Below, piece by piece: positions 24,062 through 34,177 of a DNA stretch of 64,000 nt; positions within the stretch are counted from its first letter, which is position 1; each line of letters starts with the position of its first letter. The notes under the pieces are model-generated. The model did no database searches. It was not told where the DNA came from and saw nothing but the letters and a program-made list of their open reading frames with translations. This stretch comes from an uncultured Chitinophaga sp. (GTDB lineage Bacteria; Bacteroidota; Bacteroidia; Chitinophagales; Chitinophagaceae). Made by a program: the position numbers and the translations under genes. The stretch is from positions 1 to 64,000 of the forward strand of contig NZ_CALEJS010000035.1 in assembly GCF_937898475.1 (NCBI RefSeq), in the 5' to 3' direction.

Positions 24062-26812
24062 TTACCGTTTACCCTTGAACGTTGTGGGCGAAATACCCAG
24101 CTTACTTTTAAATACGGTGGAGAAATATGCGGGCGATGAAAAGCCTGTTTTATAAGCCACTTCCGCAACTGACAGATCCTCATGCTGCAGGTAATACCTG
24201 GCTTTGCGGATACGGGTATCGAGGATGTATTCATTGATATTGACCCCCATCAGCGCTTTTACCTTACGATATAACTGCACCTTGGAGATGTTCATCTGCT
24301 TATAAATATCCTCGATAGAAAAGTCCTCATTACCAATGTTATTTTCAACAATGGCGGTGAACGTGGATACAAAATGCAGATCGTTCCTGCGGGATACCGT
24401 GGTGCGTAATGCCGGCGGCATGGCTGCCGTGAAGTGTTCCTTCAAATGACTCCGGTTGGCCAGCAGGCTGGTTAAAGTATGCAGCAGCACCTGGAAATCA
24501 AAAGGTTTGGTGAGGTAGGCGTCTGCTTTATTCTGCCAGCCTTCTACCTGCTGCTCAGGGGCCGACTTTGCCGTGAGCAGGATTACGGGAATATGCGCCG
24601 TACGCACATCTGCCTTGATCTCTTTCAATAGTGCGTTACCATCTTTTACAGGCATCATCACATCGCAGATAATAGCGTCCGGCAGGTATTCAAAAGCCAG
24701 CTGCAGGCCTTTTTGTCCGTTGTCTGCTTCCAGTATCTCGTAGGCATCAGATAAACGGAGCTTTAAAAAGCTGCGCAGTTCGGGATTATCTTCTACCAGC
24801 AGCAATACGCCCTTTTCCTGCTGCGGACCAGCGCAGGTGGTTTCTTCCCCCGCAAGGGGAAGCAGATCGGCGGTGTAGCGTTGTTCTGTTTCCGGCAGCT
24901 CAGGGGTACCGGTTGGCAGGCAGAGTTCTTCGGGTGCAAAGTGCTGTTTGCCCAGGGGGATGGATACGGTAAAGACAGCGCCTTTGTGCGGCTCACTGGC
25001 AGCGGTGATAGTGCCATGATGCAGGTTGACCAGCTCTTTACAGAGCGCCAGGCCAAGTCCGGAGCCTTTATGGCTGTCATAACCGCCCTGGTAGAAAATA
25101 TCAAAAGCATGTTCCAGCACTTCACGCGTCATACCGATACCCGTATCTTCCACGCTGATAACCGCGCACTGCTCCTTCTTTTCCAGCCGCACCAGTATCG
25201 TACCGTTATCCGGTGTAAATTTGAAAGCGTTAGACAGGAGGTTAAACAGCACTTTATCCATCATACCGGCGTCTATCCACACCGGCAGGCTTCTTTCCGT
25301 GGTGATCATGCGGCAGTCTATACTGCGCTGCCGTGCCGTGGGTTGAAAAGATTCGATGATATCGCCCGTAAAAAGCACCAGGTCATGCGCTGCCGCCTTC
25401 ACCTGCATTTTATTGAACTCCAGTTTGCGGAAGTCTATCAGCTGGTTCACCAGCTGCAGCAGGCGGATGGCATTGCGGCGGATGATAGACAGCTGCTGGC
25501 GTTCGGCCCCCTGCAGGCGGGAGCGGTGCAGCAGCTCTTCCAGCGGTGTGATGATCAGCGTTAATGGTGTGCGGAACTCGTGGGAGATATTGGTGAAGAA
25601 ATTGATACGGGCTTCATTGGCCTTTGCGGTGGCGGCGCTCATCTCTATCAGCTGAAGGCTCTGGCGGCTGATCTCTTCATTCTGCAAAGCCAGCTGCCGG
25701 TTAATCCGCCGGTTAAGATGGCGGGAGTATAAAAGGAGTCCGGCAAAAACAATGGCAGCACACAGCGTGATACCCAGTATATAGAGCATGGTACGCTGGC
25801 TGTTATACACCCTGATCTGTTCCGCCAGCATCTGTTGCTGCCGCTCTATATCCTGCTGCTGCGCCATGATCTTGTTGGTTTGCAGCTGCATCATGCGCAC
25901 GTTGGTGCTGTCCACCACCAGTGTTTGCAGGAAGGTTTCCTTTGGCAGCGCCTTATGCTGCAGGATGCTGATGGCATTGCGGATGGCTTCCGTACCGCCG
26001 GTGGGGTACAGCATGGAAGCGGTTAAGGTGCGCGTGGCCACCATTTCCAGTCCGGCGCCCTTACCCGGCAGCGCATCCACCCCGATCACCTTAATATGCG
26101 CTGCACCGGCGCGCTGACTGGCCTCACGGGTGCCGCGGGCCATTACATCATTATGGGCAAAAACAAGATCGGCCCGGGTCAGTGTTGCGGCAATATGATC
26201 CAGGGCCTCCTCTGCTTTGTGCTGCACCCAGTTGCCACGCACGGTGCTGAGAATGCGGATACCGGGATGCCGGGCAATCGCTTCCTTAAAGCCCTGTGTT
26301 CTTTCAATAGCAGGGGATGATGCCGGCAACCCGGTTACTTCTATCACGTTTCCGTGGCCTTTTAAAAGACCTGCCACATATTCTCCGGCCATCTGTCCCA
26401 GCTGGTGATTATCCGCCCCTATATAGTTGGTGTATTTAGCAGAAGCGATCTTACGGTCTACCACGATAACGGGTATACCGCTGTTATAGGCCTCCTCTAC
26501 CACGGGGGTAAGCGGACGCGCCTCATTGGGGGAAATGATCAGCAGGTCAATATCCTGCGCCAGCAGCTCTTTTACCTGGCGTACCTGCACATTGCTGTTA
26601 TCATCTGCCTGTTTGTAGATCAGTTCAATACCGGGGTAGAAAGACAGCTCCCGCCGCATTTCCGCCAGCATGGATTTACGCCAGTGGTCAGCATCGCCGC
26701 ACTGCGAAAAACCGATCCGGTAATGTTTAACGGGAGGAGAAGGACGGCAGCCGGCCCCAAAGGCCAGCAGGATCCATAAAATAACTGGCAGCTGTATACA
26801 ATAACGTGGCAT
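24062..26812 (-). CDS. Hybrid two-component regulator with periplasmic sugar-binding domain
   Basis: A one-protein signalling system (HTCS). The ATG at 26812 gives a 916-aa product with a signal and a lipobox-like AFGAGC (Cys22). A LacI/ribose-binding-type periplasmic domain (about 30-305) is followed by a helical linker, one transmembrane helix (342-362), HisKA with His411 in ISHEFRTPL, HATPase (N-box LLSNAFKF, DTGIGM, GSGLGL), a receiver with Asp717 (CDVMMP), and an AraC-type DNA-binding domain (about 815-916). This is the architecture of the Bacteroides fructose sensor BT1754. It is divergent from the fructan genes and most likely activates them when free fructose binds. The track start, 56 codons upstream, has no signal-like sequence. 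Confidence 0.93.
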   Translation of the reverse strand: MPRYCIQLPVILWILLAFGAGCRPSPPVKHYRIGFSQCGDADHWRKSMLAEMRRELSFYPGIELIYKQADDNSNVQVRQVKELLAQDIDLLIISPNEARPLTPVVEEAYNSGIPVIVVDRKIASAKYTNYIGADNHQLGQMAGEYVAGLLKGHGNVIEVTGLPASSPAIERTQGFKEAIARHPGIRILSTVRGNWVQHKAEEALDHIAATLTRADLVFAHNDVMARGTREASQRAGAAHIKVIGVDALPGKGAGLEMVATRTLTASMLYPTGGTEAIRNAISILQHKALPKETFLQTLVVDSTNVRMMQLQTNKIMAQQQDIERQQQMLAEQIRVYNSQRTMLYILGITLCAAIVFAGLLLYSRHLNRRINRQLALQNEEISRQSLQLIEMSAATAKANEARINFFTNISHEFRTPLTLIITPLEELLHRSRLQGAERQQLSIIRRNAIRLLQLVNQLIDFRKLEFNKMQVKAAAHDLVLFTGDIIESFQPTARQRSIDCRMITTERSLPVWIDAGMMDKVLFNLLSNAFKFTPDNGTILVRLEKKEQCAVISVEDTGIGMTREVLEHAFDIFYQGGYDSHKGSGLGLALCKELVNLHHGTITAASEPHKGAVFTVSIPLGKQHFAPEELCLPTGTPELPETEQRYTADLLPLAGEETTCAGPQQEKGVLLLVEDNPELRSFLKLRLSDAYEILEADNGQKGLQLAFEYLPDAIICDVMMPVKDGNALLKEIKADVRTAHIPVILLTAKSAPEQQVEGWQNKADAYLTKPFDFQVLLHTLTSLLANRSHLKEHFTAAMPPALRTTVSRRNDLHFVSTFTAIVENNIGNEDFSIEDIYKQMNISKVQLYRKVKALMGVNINEYILDTRIRKARYYLQHEDLSVAEVAYKTGFSSPAYFSTVFKSKLGISPTTFKGKR

Positions 26813-27012
26813 AGTAATGATACTAAACTGGAAAACCCTGGTACAAATTTGAAAGGCGCTTTTAAAATTACAAAATAAACCGATGCTTTTTATACTGACT
26901 ATTAACGTATAGTGTTTTATTACCAGATGATACAATTTTGAAAGTGATTGAAACGGAGGCATAGCGCATTTGGATACCATTACAATAGTTTGGCGATAAA
27001 TCCATTCACGTT

Positions 27013-28335
27013 ATGATGAAAAAAGTCTTCTTCTGGAGCATAGTGGTAGCGCTAGGCGGTTTTCTTTTCGGCTTTGATACAGCAGTTATTTCCGGGGCAG
27101 AACAATCTATCCAGCAGTACTGGCAGCTGGATCCTTTTCAGCATGGCCTCACGGTATCTATTGCCCTGGTAGGCACCATCCTGGGATCCCTGCTGGGCAG
27201 TATTCCTTCTGAAAGGCTGGGCAGGAAAAAGACTTTAACGGGGATAGCGGCCCTTTACCTGCTGGCCTCCCTGGGTACTGCGCTGGCTACCAGCTGGTGG
27301 GTATTCCTGCTGTTCCGTTTTATGGGAGGCATTGGCGTAGGCGCCTCCTCGGTAACCGCACCTATCTATATCTCGGAGATATCGCCCGCCCGTTCAAGGG
27401 GTAAGCTGGTGGCTTTGTTCCAGTTCAACATTGTGCTGGGTATCCTCGTTTCCTATCTGTCCAATTACCTCATCGGGCAGGACGGCGAGAACGCCTGGCG
27501 CTGGATGCTGGGTGTGCAGGTAGTGCCCTCTGCCCTTTTCCTGGTGCTGCTAAGCTTAGTGCCGGAGAGCCCGCGCTGGCTGATCGTAAAGAAAGGCAAT
27601 ATCACGGCGGCTGCTGCCACCATGCAGATCATCAACCCGGATGATTACGAAGCGGAAATAGCCGCTATCCGGAACGATCTGCACAGCAACCGGCACACCG
27701 CCGGTGAATCGCTCTTTTCGCGCAAGCACCGTTTCCCGGTATTCCTGGCCGTGACCTTTGCCGTGTTCAACCAGGTGTCCGGCATCAACGCCATTATTTA
27801 TTATGCGCCCCGCATATTTGAGATGACGGGACTGGGTAAGCAATCCTCCCTGCTGTCGAGTGTGGGCATCGGCTTTGTGAACTTCGTGTTCACCCTGGTG
27901 GCCATCAATTTCATTGACCGCATCGGGCGCAGAACACTGATGCTGATAGGGTCACTGGGACTGATCACTACACTGGGACTGGTATCCCGTGCTTTTTACA
28001 CCAATGACCTGGGGGGTATAGCCGTTACCGTTTCCCTCCTGGTATACATTGCCTTCTTTGCCTTTTCACAGGGCGCCGTGATCTGGGTATTTATTTCAGA
28101 GATCTTCCCCAACCAGGTAAGGGCCCAGGGGCAGACGCTGGGCAGCCTCACCCACTGGGTAATGGCCGCCGTGGTGGCCTTCTCCTTCCCGATAGTGGCA
28201 GAACACCTGGGCGGGGGCCACACCTTCCTGTTCTTCTGTATCATGATGGTGCTGCAGCTGCTGTTTGTATGGAAAGTGATGCCGGAAACGAAAGGCAAAT
28301 CGCTGGAACAACTGGCACTGAAAGTTGAACGCTGA
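27013..28335 (+). CDS. Sugar porter MFS transporter (probable fructose uptake)
   Basis: A 440-aa inner-membrane transporter of the MFS sugar porter family with 12 predicted helices. Visible motifs are the helix 2-3 loop SERLGRKK, the helix 4-5 segment GIGVGASSVTAPIYISEISP, PESPRWL after helix 6, and PETKGKSLE at the C-terminus. It is probably a proton symporter moving monosaccharide into the cytoplasm. The next gene is a PfkB kinase and the locus has a GH32, so fructose is the likely cargo, like the transporter in the Bacteroides levan locus. It is the first gene of the operon, 200 bp from the divergent regulator. Confidence 0.93.
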   Translation: MMKKVFFWSIVVALGGFLFGFDTAVISGAEQSIQQYWQLDPFQHGLTVSIALVGTILGSLLGSIPSERLGRKKTLTGIAALYLLASLGTALATSWWVFLLFRFMGGIGVGASSVTAPIYISEISPARSRGKLVALFQFNIVLGILVSYLSNYLIGQDGENAWRWMLGVQVVPSALFLVLLSLVPESPRWLIVKKGNITAAAATMQIINPDDYEAEIAAIRNDLHSNRHTAGESLFSRKHRFPVFLAVTFAVFNQVSGINAIIYYAPRIFEMTGLGKQSSLLSSVGIGFVNFVFTLVAINFIDRIGRRTLMLIGSLGLITTLGLVSRAFYTNDLGGIAVTVSLLVYIAFFAFSQGAVIWVFISEIFPNQVRAQGQTLGSLTHWVMAAVVAFSFPIVAEHLGGGHTFLFFCIMMVLQLLFVWKVMPETKGKSLEQLALKVER

Positions 28336-28412
28336 AGGCTACACGCCTAACGCTGAACACCTAACGCTTTTGCCAATGCCAAAAGCCAACCGCTAACTGC
28401 TAAAAGCTTCAT
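28336..28412. repeat. Short degenerate repeats between transporter and kinase genes
   Basis: The 77-bp spacer is built from imperfect repeats of CCTAACGCT/AACGCTGAA and GCTAAC-type words and contains a 7-bp stem (28366-28372 with 28380-28386). A related stretch of the same composition, in inverted sense, lies at about 48096-48120. It looks like a mobile or slippage-derived intergenic repeat. Confidence 0.45.
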
Positions 28413-29309
28413 ATGAACCATCCATCGATACAATCACACCTTGCCGTATGTTACGGAGAGCTGTTGTGGGACCTGCTGCCTTCCGGCCCCCAGCCCGGCG
28501 GGGCGCCCATGAATGTGGCATACCACCTGCATAAGCTGGGCTGCCATCCGGCCATGATCACCCGCATAGGCATTGATGAACGGGGGCGCAAACTGCTGGA
28601 TATCCTGGAGGGGAAAGGCGTTTGCACCAACTACATACAGCTGGACTATGACCTGCCCACCGGCATTGTACATGCGCAGCAGGATGCGCGGGGCGACATG
28701 CAGTATGATATTGTTTCGCCTGCAGCCTGGGATCATATTGTGCATGATGCCACTGCTGCCGCGGTGGTGGAAGCCAGTCCTTACTTTATATGCGGCAGCC
28801 TGGCCGCCCGCAACCACACCTCCCGCAATACGCTGTTTGCACTGCTGGAAGCGGCCAACACCCGTGTGCTGGACATCAACCTGCGGGCGCCGCATTACAG
28901 CCGCTCACTGATAGAAGACCTGCTGGGAAAGGCCCACATCCTTAAAATGAATGCAGATGAACTGGAGCTGGTCACCGGCTGGTTTGCCCGCTACCAACGC
29001 ATGGAAGACCGTATACAGCTGGTGCAGGACCGCTTCCACCTATCCACTATTCTTATTACCAGGGGCGCACATGGGGCCATACTGAACATGGAAGGCCAGT
29101 TGCACCGGCATCCGGGGTACCAGGTACCTGTGACGGATACAGTGGGCAGCGGCGACGCTTTCCTGGCGGCCACCATCGCCATGCTCATTAAAAAGTCCGA
29201 TCCCCGTACCATGCTGGATTTTGCCAACAGACTGGCGGCCACCATTACTACGTATAAAGGCGCTTGCCCGGATTATGACATCAACGAAACTGAACATCAA
29301 CCTTCTTAA
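28413..29309 (+). CDS. PfkB-family fructokinase
   Basis: A 298-aa ribokinase-type sugar kinase. The N-terminal GELLWDLLPSG and PGGAPMNVAYHL segments form the sugar-binding part, and the C-terminal VTDTVGSGDAFLAA motif (240-251) carries the catalytic base Asp248 and anion hole. The substrate, fructose, is inferred from GGAPMNVA, common in bacterial fructokinases, and from the fructan context. The product fructose-6-phosphate enters glycolysis. It lies between the sugar porter and SusC genes, 13 nt before the SusC start. Confidence 0.93.
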   Translation: MNHPSIQSHLAVCYGELLWDLLPSGPQPGGAPMNVAYHLHKLGCHPAMITRIGIDERGRKLLDILEGKGVCTNYIQLDYDLPTGIVHAQQDARGDMQYDIVSPAAWDHIVHDATAAAVVEASPYFICGSLAARNHTSRNTLFALLEAANTRVLDINLRAPHYSRSLIEDLLGKAHILKMNADELELVTGWFARYQRMEDRIQLVQDRFHLSTILITRGAHGAILNMEGQLHRHPGYQVPVTDTVGSGDAFLAATIAMLIKKSDPRTMLDFANRLAATITTYKGACPDYDINETEHQPS

Positions 29310-29322
29310 AATCCACGTTGCT

Positions 29323-32300
29323 ATGAAAGATTGTCTACTTATGCTGGCCATCCTGTTGATTGGTTTCAGCAGTGTTGCACAACAGAAAAAGGTGACCGGA
29401 ACGGTCACCGAAAAAAGCACTCAGATCCCTTTACCGGGTGTTACCATACAAGCCGGTAACCAGTCGGCCATTACCGACAGCGCAGGCAGGTTTTCCATTA
29501 CCGCTGCACCTGGAGAAACGATCTCCTTCTCTTATACAGGCATGAAAAAAGCTACCGCCAGCGTGCCATCCAGCGGCAACATCCAGCTTGAAATGGAAAG
29601 AGATGCCAGCAACCTGGAAGCCGTGGTAGTAACCGGCTACCAGACACAGAAAAAGGCAGACCTTACCGGGGCCGTGTCTGTAGTGGATGTAAACGCCATC
29701 AAAGACATCCCGCTGGGCAACCCGGTAAAGGCCCTGCAGGGACGTGTACCGGGCGTGTTCATTACCAGTAACGGTGCACCTTCGGGCGAGGCCACAGTAC
29801 GGGTGCGCGGCATCGGCACCCTGGGTAATAACGATCCCCTGTATGTGATTGACGGTGTGCCCACCAAACGCGGTCTGCAGGAACTGAATCCCGATGATAT
29901 TGCCACCATACAGGTGCTGAAAGACGCATCTTCTGCCACCATCTACGGATCGCGTGCAGCCAACGGCGTTATCATCGTCACCACCAAAAGAGGACGCAAA
30001 GGTTTTACCAGGATAGATGTGGACGCCTCCACCTCCGTACAGTTCTATACCAAAAAGCAAAAAACGCTGGACGCAGATGGCCGCGGCAAAGCCTACTGGC
30101 AGGCCGCTGTGAACGACCGTACCAATCCTAATAACAACCAGATCTACCAGTACGACTGGAACGGCGATTTTGATCACCCTGTGCTGAATAGGATCATCTA
30201 TCCCGGGTTCATAGACGCGGCCAAAACCATGCGGCCCGCCAATACTTACTGGTATGATGAGATAGCGCAAACATCCATCATTCAGCAATACAATATTTCC
30301 CTCAGCAGCGGCAGTGAACGGGGTACTACCCTGTTCTCGCTGGGTTACTATGATAACAAAGGCATTGTAAAGGAGTCTAACAACAAGAAACTGACCGCCA
30401 GGCTGAATACGGATTATAATTTCCTGAACGGTAAACTGAAGATCGGCGAGAACCTCAACGTATCGTATATACGTAACCGGCTGATACCGATCAGCGATGT
30501 GATGTTCACCTCACTGGTGCAACAGCCCGTAGTACCGGTGCATACGGTGGATGGCGGCTGGGGCGGTCCGGCGCCCGGCATGACAGACCGCCACAATCCT
30601 GTACGCCTGATCGAGGACAATAAACAAAATACCAGTCATTTCTACCGCGTGTTCGGGAACGTGTATGCAGATGTGTATCCGCTGCCTAACCTGCATTTCC
30701 GCACCAGTGTGGGTGTGGATTTCAATGGCAGCTATCAGCGCACCTTACGTAAATCCTATACATCGGGTTTCCTGTCTGATCCTTCCAACCAGACAGCTAC
30801 CCAGCAGATCTATGACGGCAACTACCTGTGGCAGAACACACTGGACTATAAGCTGGACCTGGGCAAACACCGCTTTGACGCCCTGGTGGGACATGAATAC
30901 ATCAGGTACCTGAACCAGAGCTTCTCTGCATCCCGCCAGGGCTATGCGCTGGAGAACATCGATTATGCCTACCTGGATGCCGGCTCTACCAACAAAGACA
31001 ATGGCGGCAGCGGCACCGGTTATGCACTGCTTTCCTACTTCGGAAAAGTGAACTACGTATATGATAACCGTTACCTGGCTTCTGTTACCTTACGCCGCGA
31101 TGGCTCTTCCCGATTCGGTAAAGAGAACCGTTATGGTATGTTCCCCGCCTTTTCCCTGGGATGGCGCGTAAGCGAGGAAGCATTCATGAAACGGCAGCAG
31201 CTGATCTCTGATCTGAAATTCAGGTTTGGATGGGGTAAATCAGGCAACCAGGAAATTGCCAACAACGCTACCTATGCCCTGTATGCCGCCATTTATGGCG
31301 TGGATCCTACCTGGACGTTTGACAATGGCAGCGCTTATGATATAGACGGCAACGGAACCGGACAGCTCCCATCGGGTTTTACCCGTATACAGCAGGGCAA
31401 CGACTCACTGAAATGGGAAGGCACAAAAGAAATCAATATGGGGGTGGACTTCGGTCTGTTCAACAATAAGCTCTCCGGCTCTGTAGATTACTTTATCAAA
31501 AAGACGTCTGATATCCTGATCAGTCCAGGTTACCTGGCCGTACAGGGTGAAGGCGGCAACTACTGGTTCAACGGCGCATCCATGCAGAACAAAGGCATTG
31601 AGGTGATCCTCACCTACACCGGCAATGTAACCCGTGAACTGGGCTTTACCCTAACCGGTAATTTCTCTTCCTATCGCAACGAGGTAACCAGTTTACCCAC
31701 CCAGGTGCTTACCTCCTACCCCGGTAATGGTACCGATAAAACCATATTGGGACGGTCCATCAATTCCGTATTCGGATATGTGGCCGATGGTCTTTTCACC
31801 TCACAGCAGGAGCTGGATGAATCACCGGCGCAGGTAGGTAAAGGACTGGGGAGGATCAGGTACCGCGATCTGAATAACGATAAGGTGATCGATGACAAGG
31901 ATCGCGACTTTATTGCCGATGGTAATCCTGATTTCCTGTACGGGATGAACGTAGAGCTGAACTATAAGAACTTTGACCTCAGCTTCTTCTTCCAGGGTGT
32001 ACAGGGTATCGATGTGAATAATACATTCAAGACCTTTACTGATTTCTCTTCCCTCTGGGTAGGCAGCAACTGGGGAGAAAGAACACTGAGCGCCTGGACG
32101 CCGGAAAATTCCAGCTCCACTATCCCTGCGCTCACACTGGTGAACAGGAACAACGAGGGCCGAACATCCACCTACTTCTACGAGAACGGTTCTTATCTCA
32201 AGCTGCGTAACATACAGCTGGGGTATCGTTTCAAACATCTCTTCGGCAACGGCAAAGTGCAGAACGCGCGGGTATATATCCAGGGCAGCAACCTGCTCAC

Positions 32301-32400
32301 CTTCAAGAGCAAGGGCTTTACTGCCGCAGATCCGGAAACACCGGACAATGCTTTCCCTATTCCGGCTATTGTTACCGCAGGGCTTAATGTATCATTCTAA
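29323..32400 (+). CDS. SusC-like TonB-linked outer-membrane transporter (fructan locus)
   Basis: The ATG at 29323 (MKDCLLMLAIL) gives a signal peptide ending SSVAQQ and a 1025-aa product; the upstream frame overlaps the fructokinase gene. Order: carboxypeptidase-regulatory-like domain (about 25-100), TonB-box-like VVVTGY, plug with VRVRGIGTLGNNDPLYVIDGV, then a barrel with terminal aromatic strand (GLNVSF). It should import fructo-oligosaccharides. SusD follows after 19 nt. The operon layout porter-kinase-SusC-SusD-GH32 leaves no gap for another regulator. Confidence 0.96.
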   Translation: MKDCLLMLAILLIGFSSVAQQKKVTGTVTEKSTQIPLPGVTIQAGNQSAITDSAGRFSITAAPGETISFSYTGMKKATASVPSSGNIQLEMERDASNLEAVVVTGYQTQKKADLTGAVSVVDVNAIKDIPLGNPVKALQGRVPGVFITSNGAPSGEATVRVRGIGTLGNNDPLYVIDGVPTKRGLQELNPDDIATIQVLKDASSATIYGSRAANGVIIVTTKRGRKGFTRIDVDASTSVQFYTKKQKTLDADGRGKAYWQAAVNDRTNPNNNQIYQYDWNGDFDHPVLNRIIYPGFIDAAKTMRPANTYWYDEIAQTSIIQQYNISLSSGSERGTTLFSLGYYDNKGIVKESNNKKLTARLNTDYNFLNGKLKIGENLNVSYIRNRLIPISDVMFTSLVQQPVVPVHTVDGGWGGPAPGMTDRHNPVRLIEDNKQNTSHFYRVFGNVYADVYPLPNLHFRTSVGVDFNGSYQRTLRKSYTSGFLSDPSNQTATQQIYDGNYLWQNTLDYKLDLGKHRFDALVGHEYIRYLNQSFSASRQGYALENIDYAYLDAGSTNKDNGGSGTGYALLSYFGKVNYVYDNRYLASVTLRRDGSSRFGKENRYGMFPAFSLGWRVSEEAFMKRQQLISDLKFRFGWGKSGNQEIANNATYALYAAIYGVDPTWTFDNGSAYDIDGNGTGQLPSGFTRIQQGNDSLKWEGTKEINMGVDFGLFNNKLSGSVDYFIKKTSDILISPGYLAVQGEGGNYWFNGASMQNKGIEVILTYTGNVTRELGFTLTGNFSSYRNEVTSLPTQVLTSYPGNGTDKTILGRSINSVFGYVADGLFTSQQELDESPAQVGKGLGRIRYRDLNNDKVIDDKDRDFIADGNPDFLYGMNVELNYKNFDLSFFFQGVQGIDVNNTFKTFTDFSSLWVGSNWGERTLSAWTPENSSSTIPALTLVNRNNEGRTSTYFYENGSYLKLRNIQLGYRFKHLFGNGKVQNARVYIQGSNLLTFKSKGFTAADPETPDNAFPIPAIVTAGLNVSF

Positions 32401-32419
32401 TCATGCAAACACGTCTGTT

Positions 32420-34141
32420 ATGAAAAACGTCATATTATTAGCGATTTCTTTTTTACTCTTATTATCCTGTAAAAAAGCATTGGATGAAACGCCGCAGGGC
32501 GTGGTATCTGACGATGATCTCAACACGCCAGAGAACGTGGAGAAAATGGTGATTGCCGCATACTCCTCTCTTGGCAATGATCACTACACCTCTCCGTACA
32601 CCAGTATGTGGCCCTATGGCAGCGTGCGCGGCGGGGACGCCTATAAAGGCGGCGATGGTCCCGGCGATATCAGCGAGTTTCACCTGTTTGAAACTTTCTC
32701 GCTGAACAGGTCTGACAACGGGCTGGCCGATGAGCTGTGGTTTCGCCTGTATGTTGGCATAGGCAGGGCCAATGACGCCCTGCGCAGGATAGAAATAATG
32801 GATGAAGGCGCCTATCCCGATAAATCTAAAAGACAGGGTGAAATGCGTTTCCTGCGGGGCCATTTTTATTTCCTGGCCAAGATCCTTTTCAAGTATGTGC
32901 CCTATATAGATGAGACCATCCCCCAAACAGCCTATGAAACGATCTCCAACAGGGCGCTGTCTAATGACTCACTCTGGGGCAGGATCGCAGATGATTTCCG
33001 TGCTGCAGCGGCACAGCTGCCCGGGCCCGCGGAACAACCGCAGGCAGGCAGGGCCAATAAGCTCTCTGCCAAAGCTTACCTGGCTAAAGTATTGCTGTAC
33101 CAGGCCTATGAGCAGGATGAGAACAACAGTGTAACCCGCATCAATACCGGCAAGCTGGCCGAAGTGAACAGCCTGTGCGATGAAATTATCCAATCCGGTT
33201 ATTACATACTGAATACCGATTACGGCTATAATTTTCTTACCTCGCATGAGAACAGTAAAGAATCCGTGTTTGCCATTCAATATTCCCGGGATGACGGAAC
33301 GCCCAAAGGACGGCTGGACTACGGCCATGCACTGAACTACCCGATGAACCAGGAGTATGGCTGCTGTGGTTTTCATGTACCCAGCCACGACCTGATCAAT
33401 GCCTTTAAAACCGGGGCTGACGGACTGCCCATGTTCAATACCTATAATGATAACGATGTAGCTGCAGCTGGCGATTACCAGACCAATACATTTGACCCGC
33501 GTTTAAATCATACGGTTGCAATACCCGGCAAGCCCTATAAATATGCGCAGGGCTTTGTATTCCAGCGCTCATGGGCACGCGCACCCGAAGTATACGATGC
33601 ATTTGCCAGCTTGAAGGAAGTGGTTACACCGGATGATCCCTCTTTTCAGAAAGTGCCGCCTTTCATGTCCAGCTCCAAGAACTGGGACATTATCCGCTAT
33701 GATGATGTGCTGCTGTTCAAGGCAGAAGCCCTGATAGAACTTGGCCGCCAGGATGAAGCACTGCCGCTGATCAACCAGCTGCGCAGCCGCGCGGCAGCCA
33801 GTACGGCCATGCTGAAACTGTTCAACGGCACGCCCAGCGCCAATTACGGCATGACCACCTATCAGCCGGGAGTGAACTGTACCTGGACACAGGATTTTGC
33901 CCGGCAGGCATTACGCTGGGAACGCCGCCTGGAATTTGCCACCGAAGGCTATCATTTCTTTGACCTGGTACGCTGGGGTATTGCGGCAACGTATATTAAT
34001 GAATATTTTACAGTAGAGAAAAAACGGGCCGCCCATCTGAATGATGCCGCTTTCAGAAAGGGAAGGGATGAGTACCTGCCCATTCCGCTGAACCAGATCA
34101 ATTACAGCAGGGGATTGTATGAGCAGAATGCGGGATGGTAG
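32420..34141 (+). CDS. SusD/RagB-like glycan-binding lipoprotein (fructan locus)
   Basis: Start ATG at 32420 (MKNVILLAI) gives lipobox LLLSC (Cys17) and a 573-aa product. SusD-type helices are seen (VIAAYSSLGND, AEALIELGRQDEALPLINQLR), and the C-terminus ends YLPIPLNQINYSRGLYEQNAGW, the usual SusD close. It is the capture lid of the preceding SusC. No SusE/F-like surface glycan-binding gene follows; the next gene is GH32, 36 nt downstream. Confidence 0.95.
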   Translation: MKNVILLAISFLLLLSCKKALDETPQGVVSDDDLNTPENVEKMVIAAYSSLGNDHYTSPYTSMWPYGSVRGGDAYKGGDGPGDISEFHLFETFSLNRSDNGLADELWFRLYVGIGRANDALRRIEIMDEGAYPDKSKRQGEMRFLRGHFYFLAKILFKYVPYIDETIPQTAYETISNRALSNDSLWGRIADDFRAAAAQLPGPAEQPQAGRANKLSAKAYLAKVLLYQAYEQDENNSVTRINTGKLAEVNSLCDEIIQSGYYILNTDYGYNFLTSHENSKESVFAIQYSRDDGTPKGRLDYGHALNYPMNQEYGCCGFHVPSHDLINAFKTGADGLPMFNTYNDNDVAAAGDYQTNTFDPRLNHTVAIPGKPYKYAQGFVFQRSWARAPEVYDAFASLKEVVTPDDPSFQKVPPFMSSSKNWDIIRYDDVLLFKAEALIELGRQDEALPLINQLRSRAAASTAMLKLFNGTPSANYGMTTYQPGVNCTWTQDFARQALRWERRLEFATEGYHFFDLVRWGIAATYINEYFTVEKKRAAHLNDAAFRKGRDEYLPIPLNQINYSRGLYEQNAGW

Positions 34142-34177
34142 AAAAAGTAAACATGCAAAAAGTAAAAAGAAAAAAAT

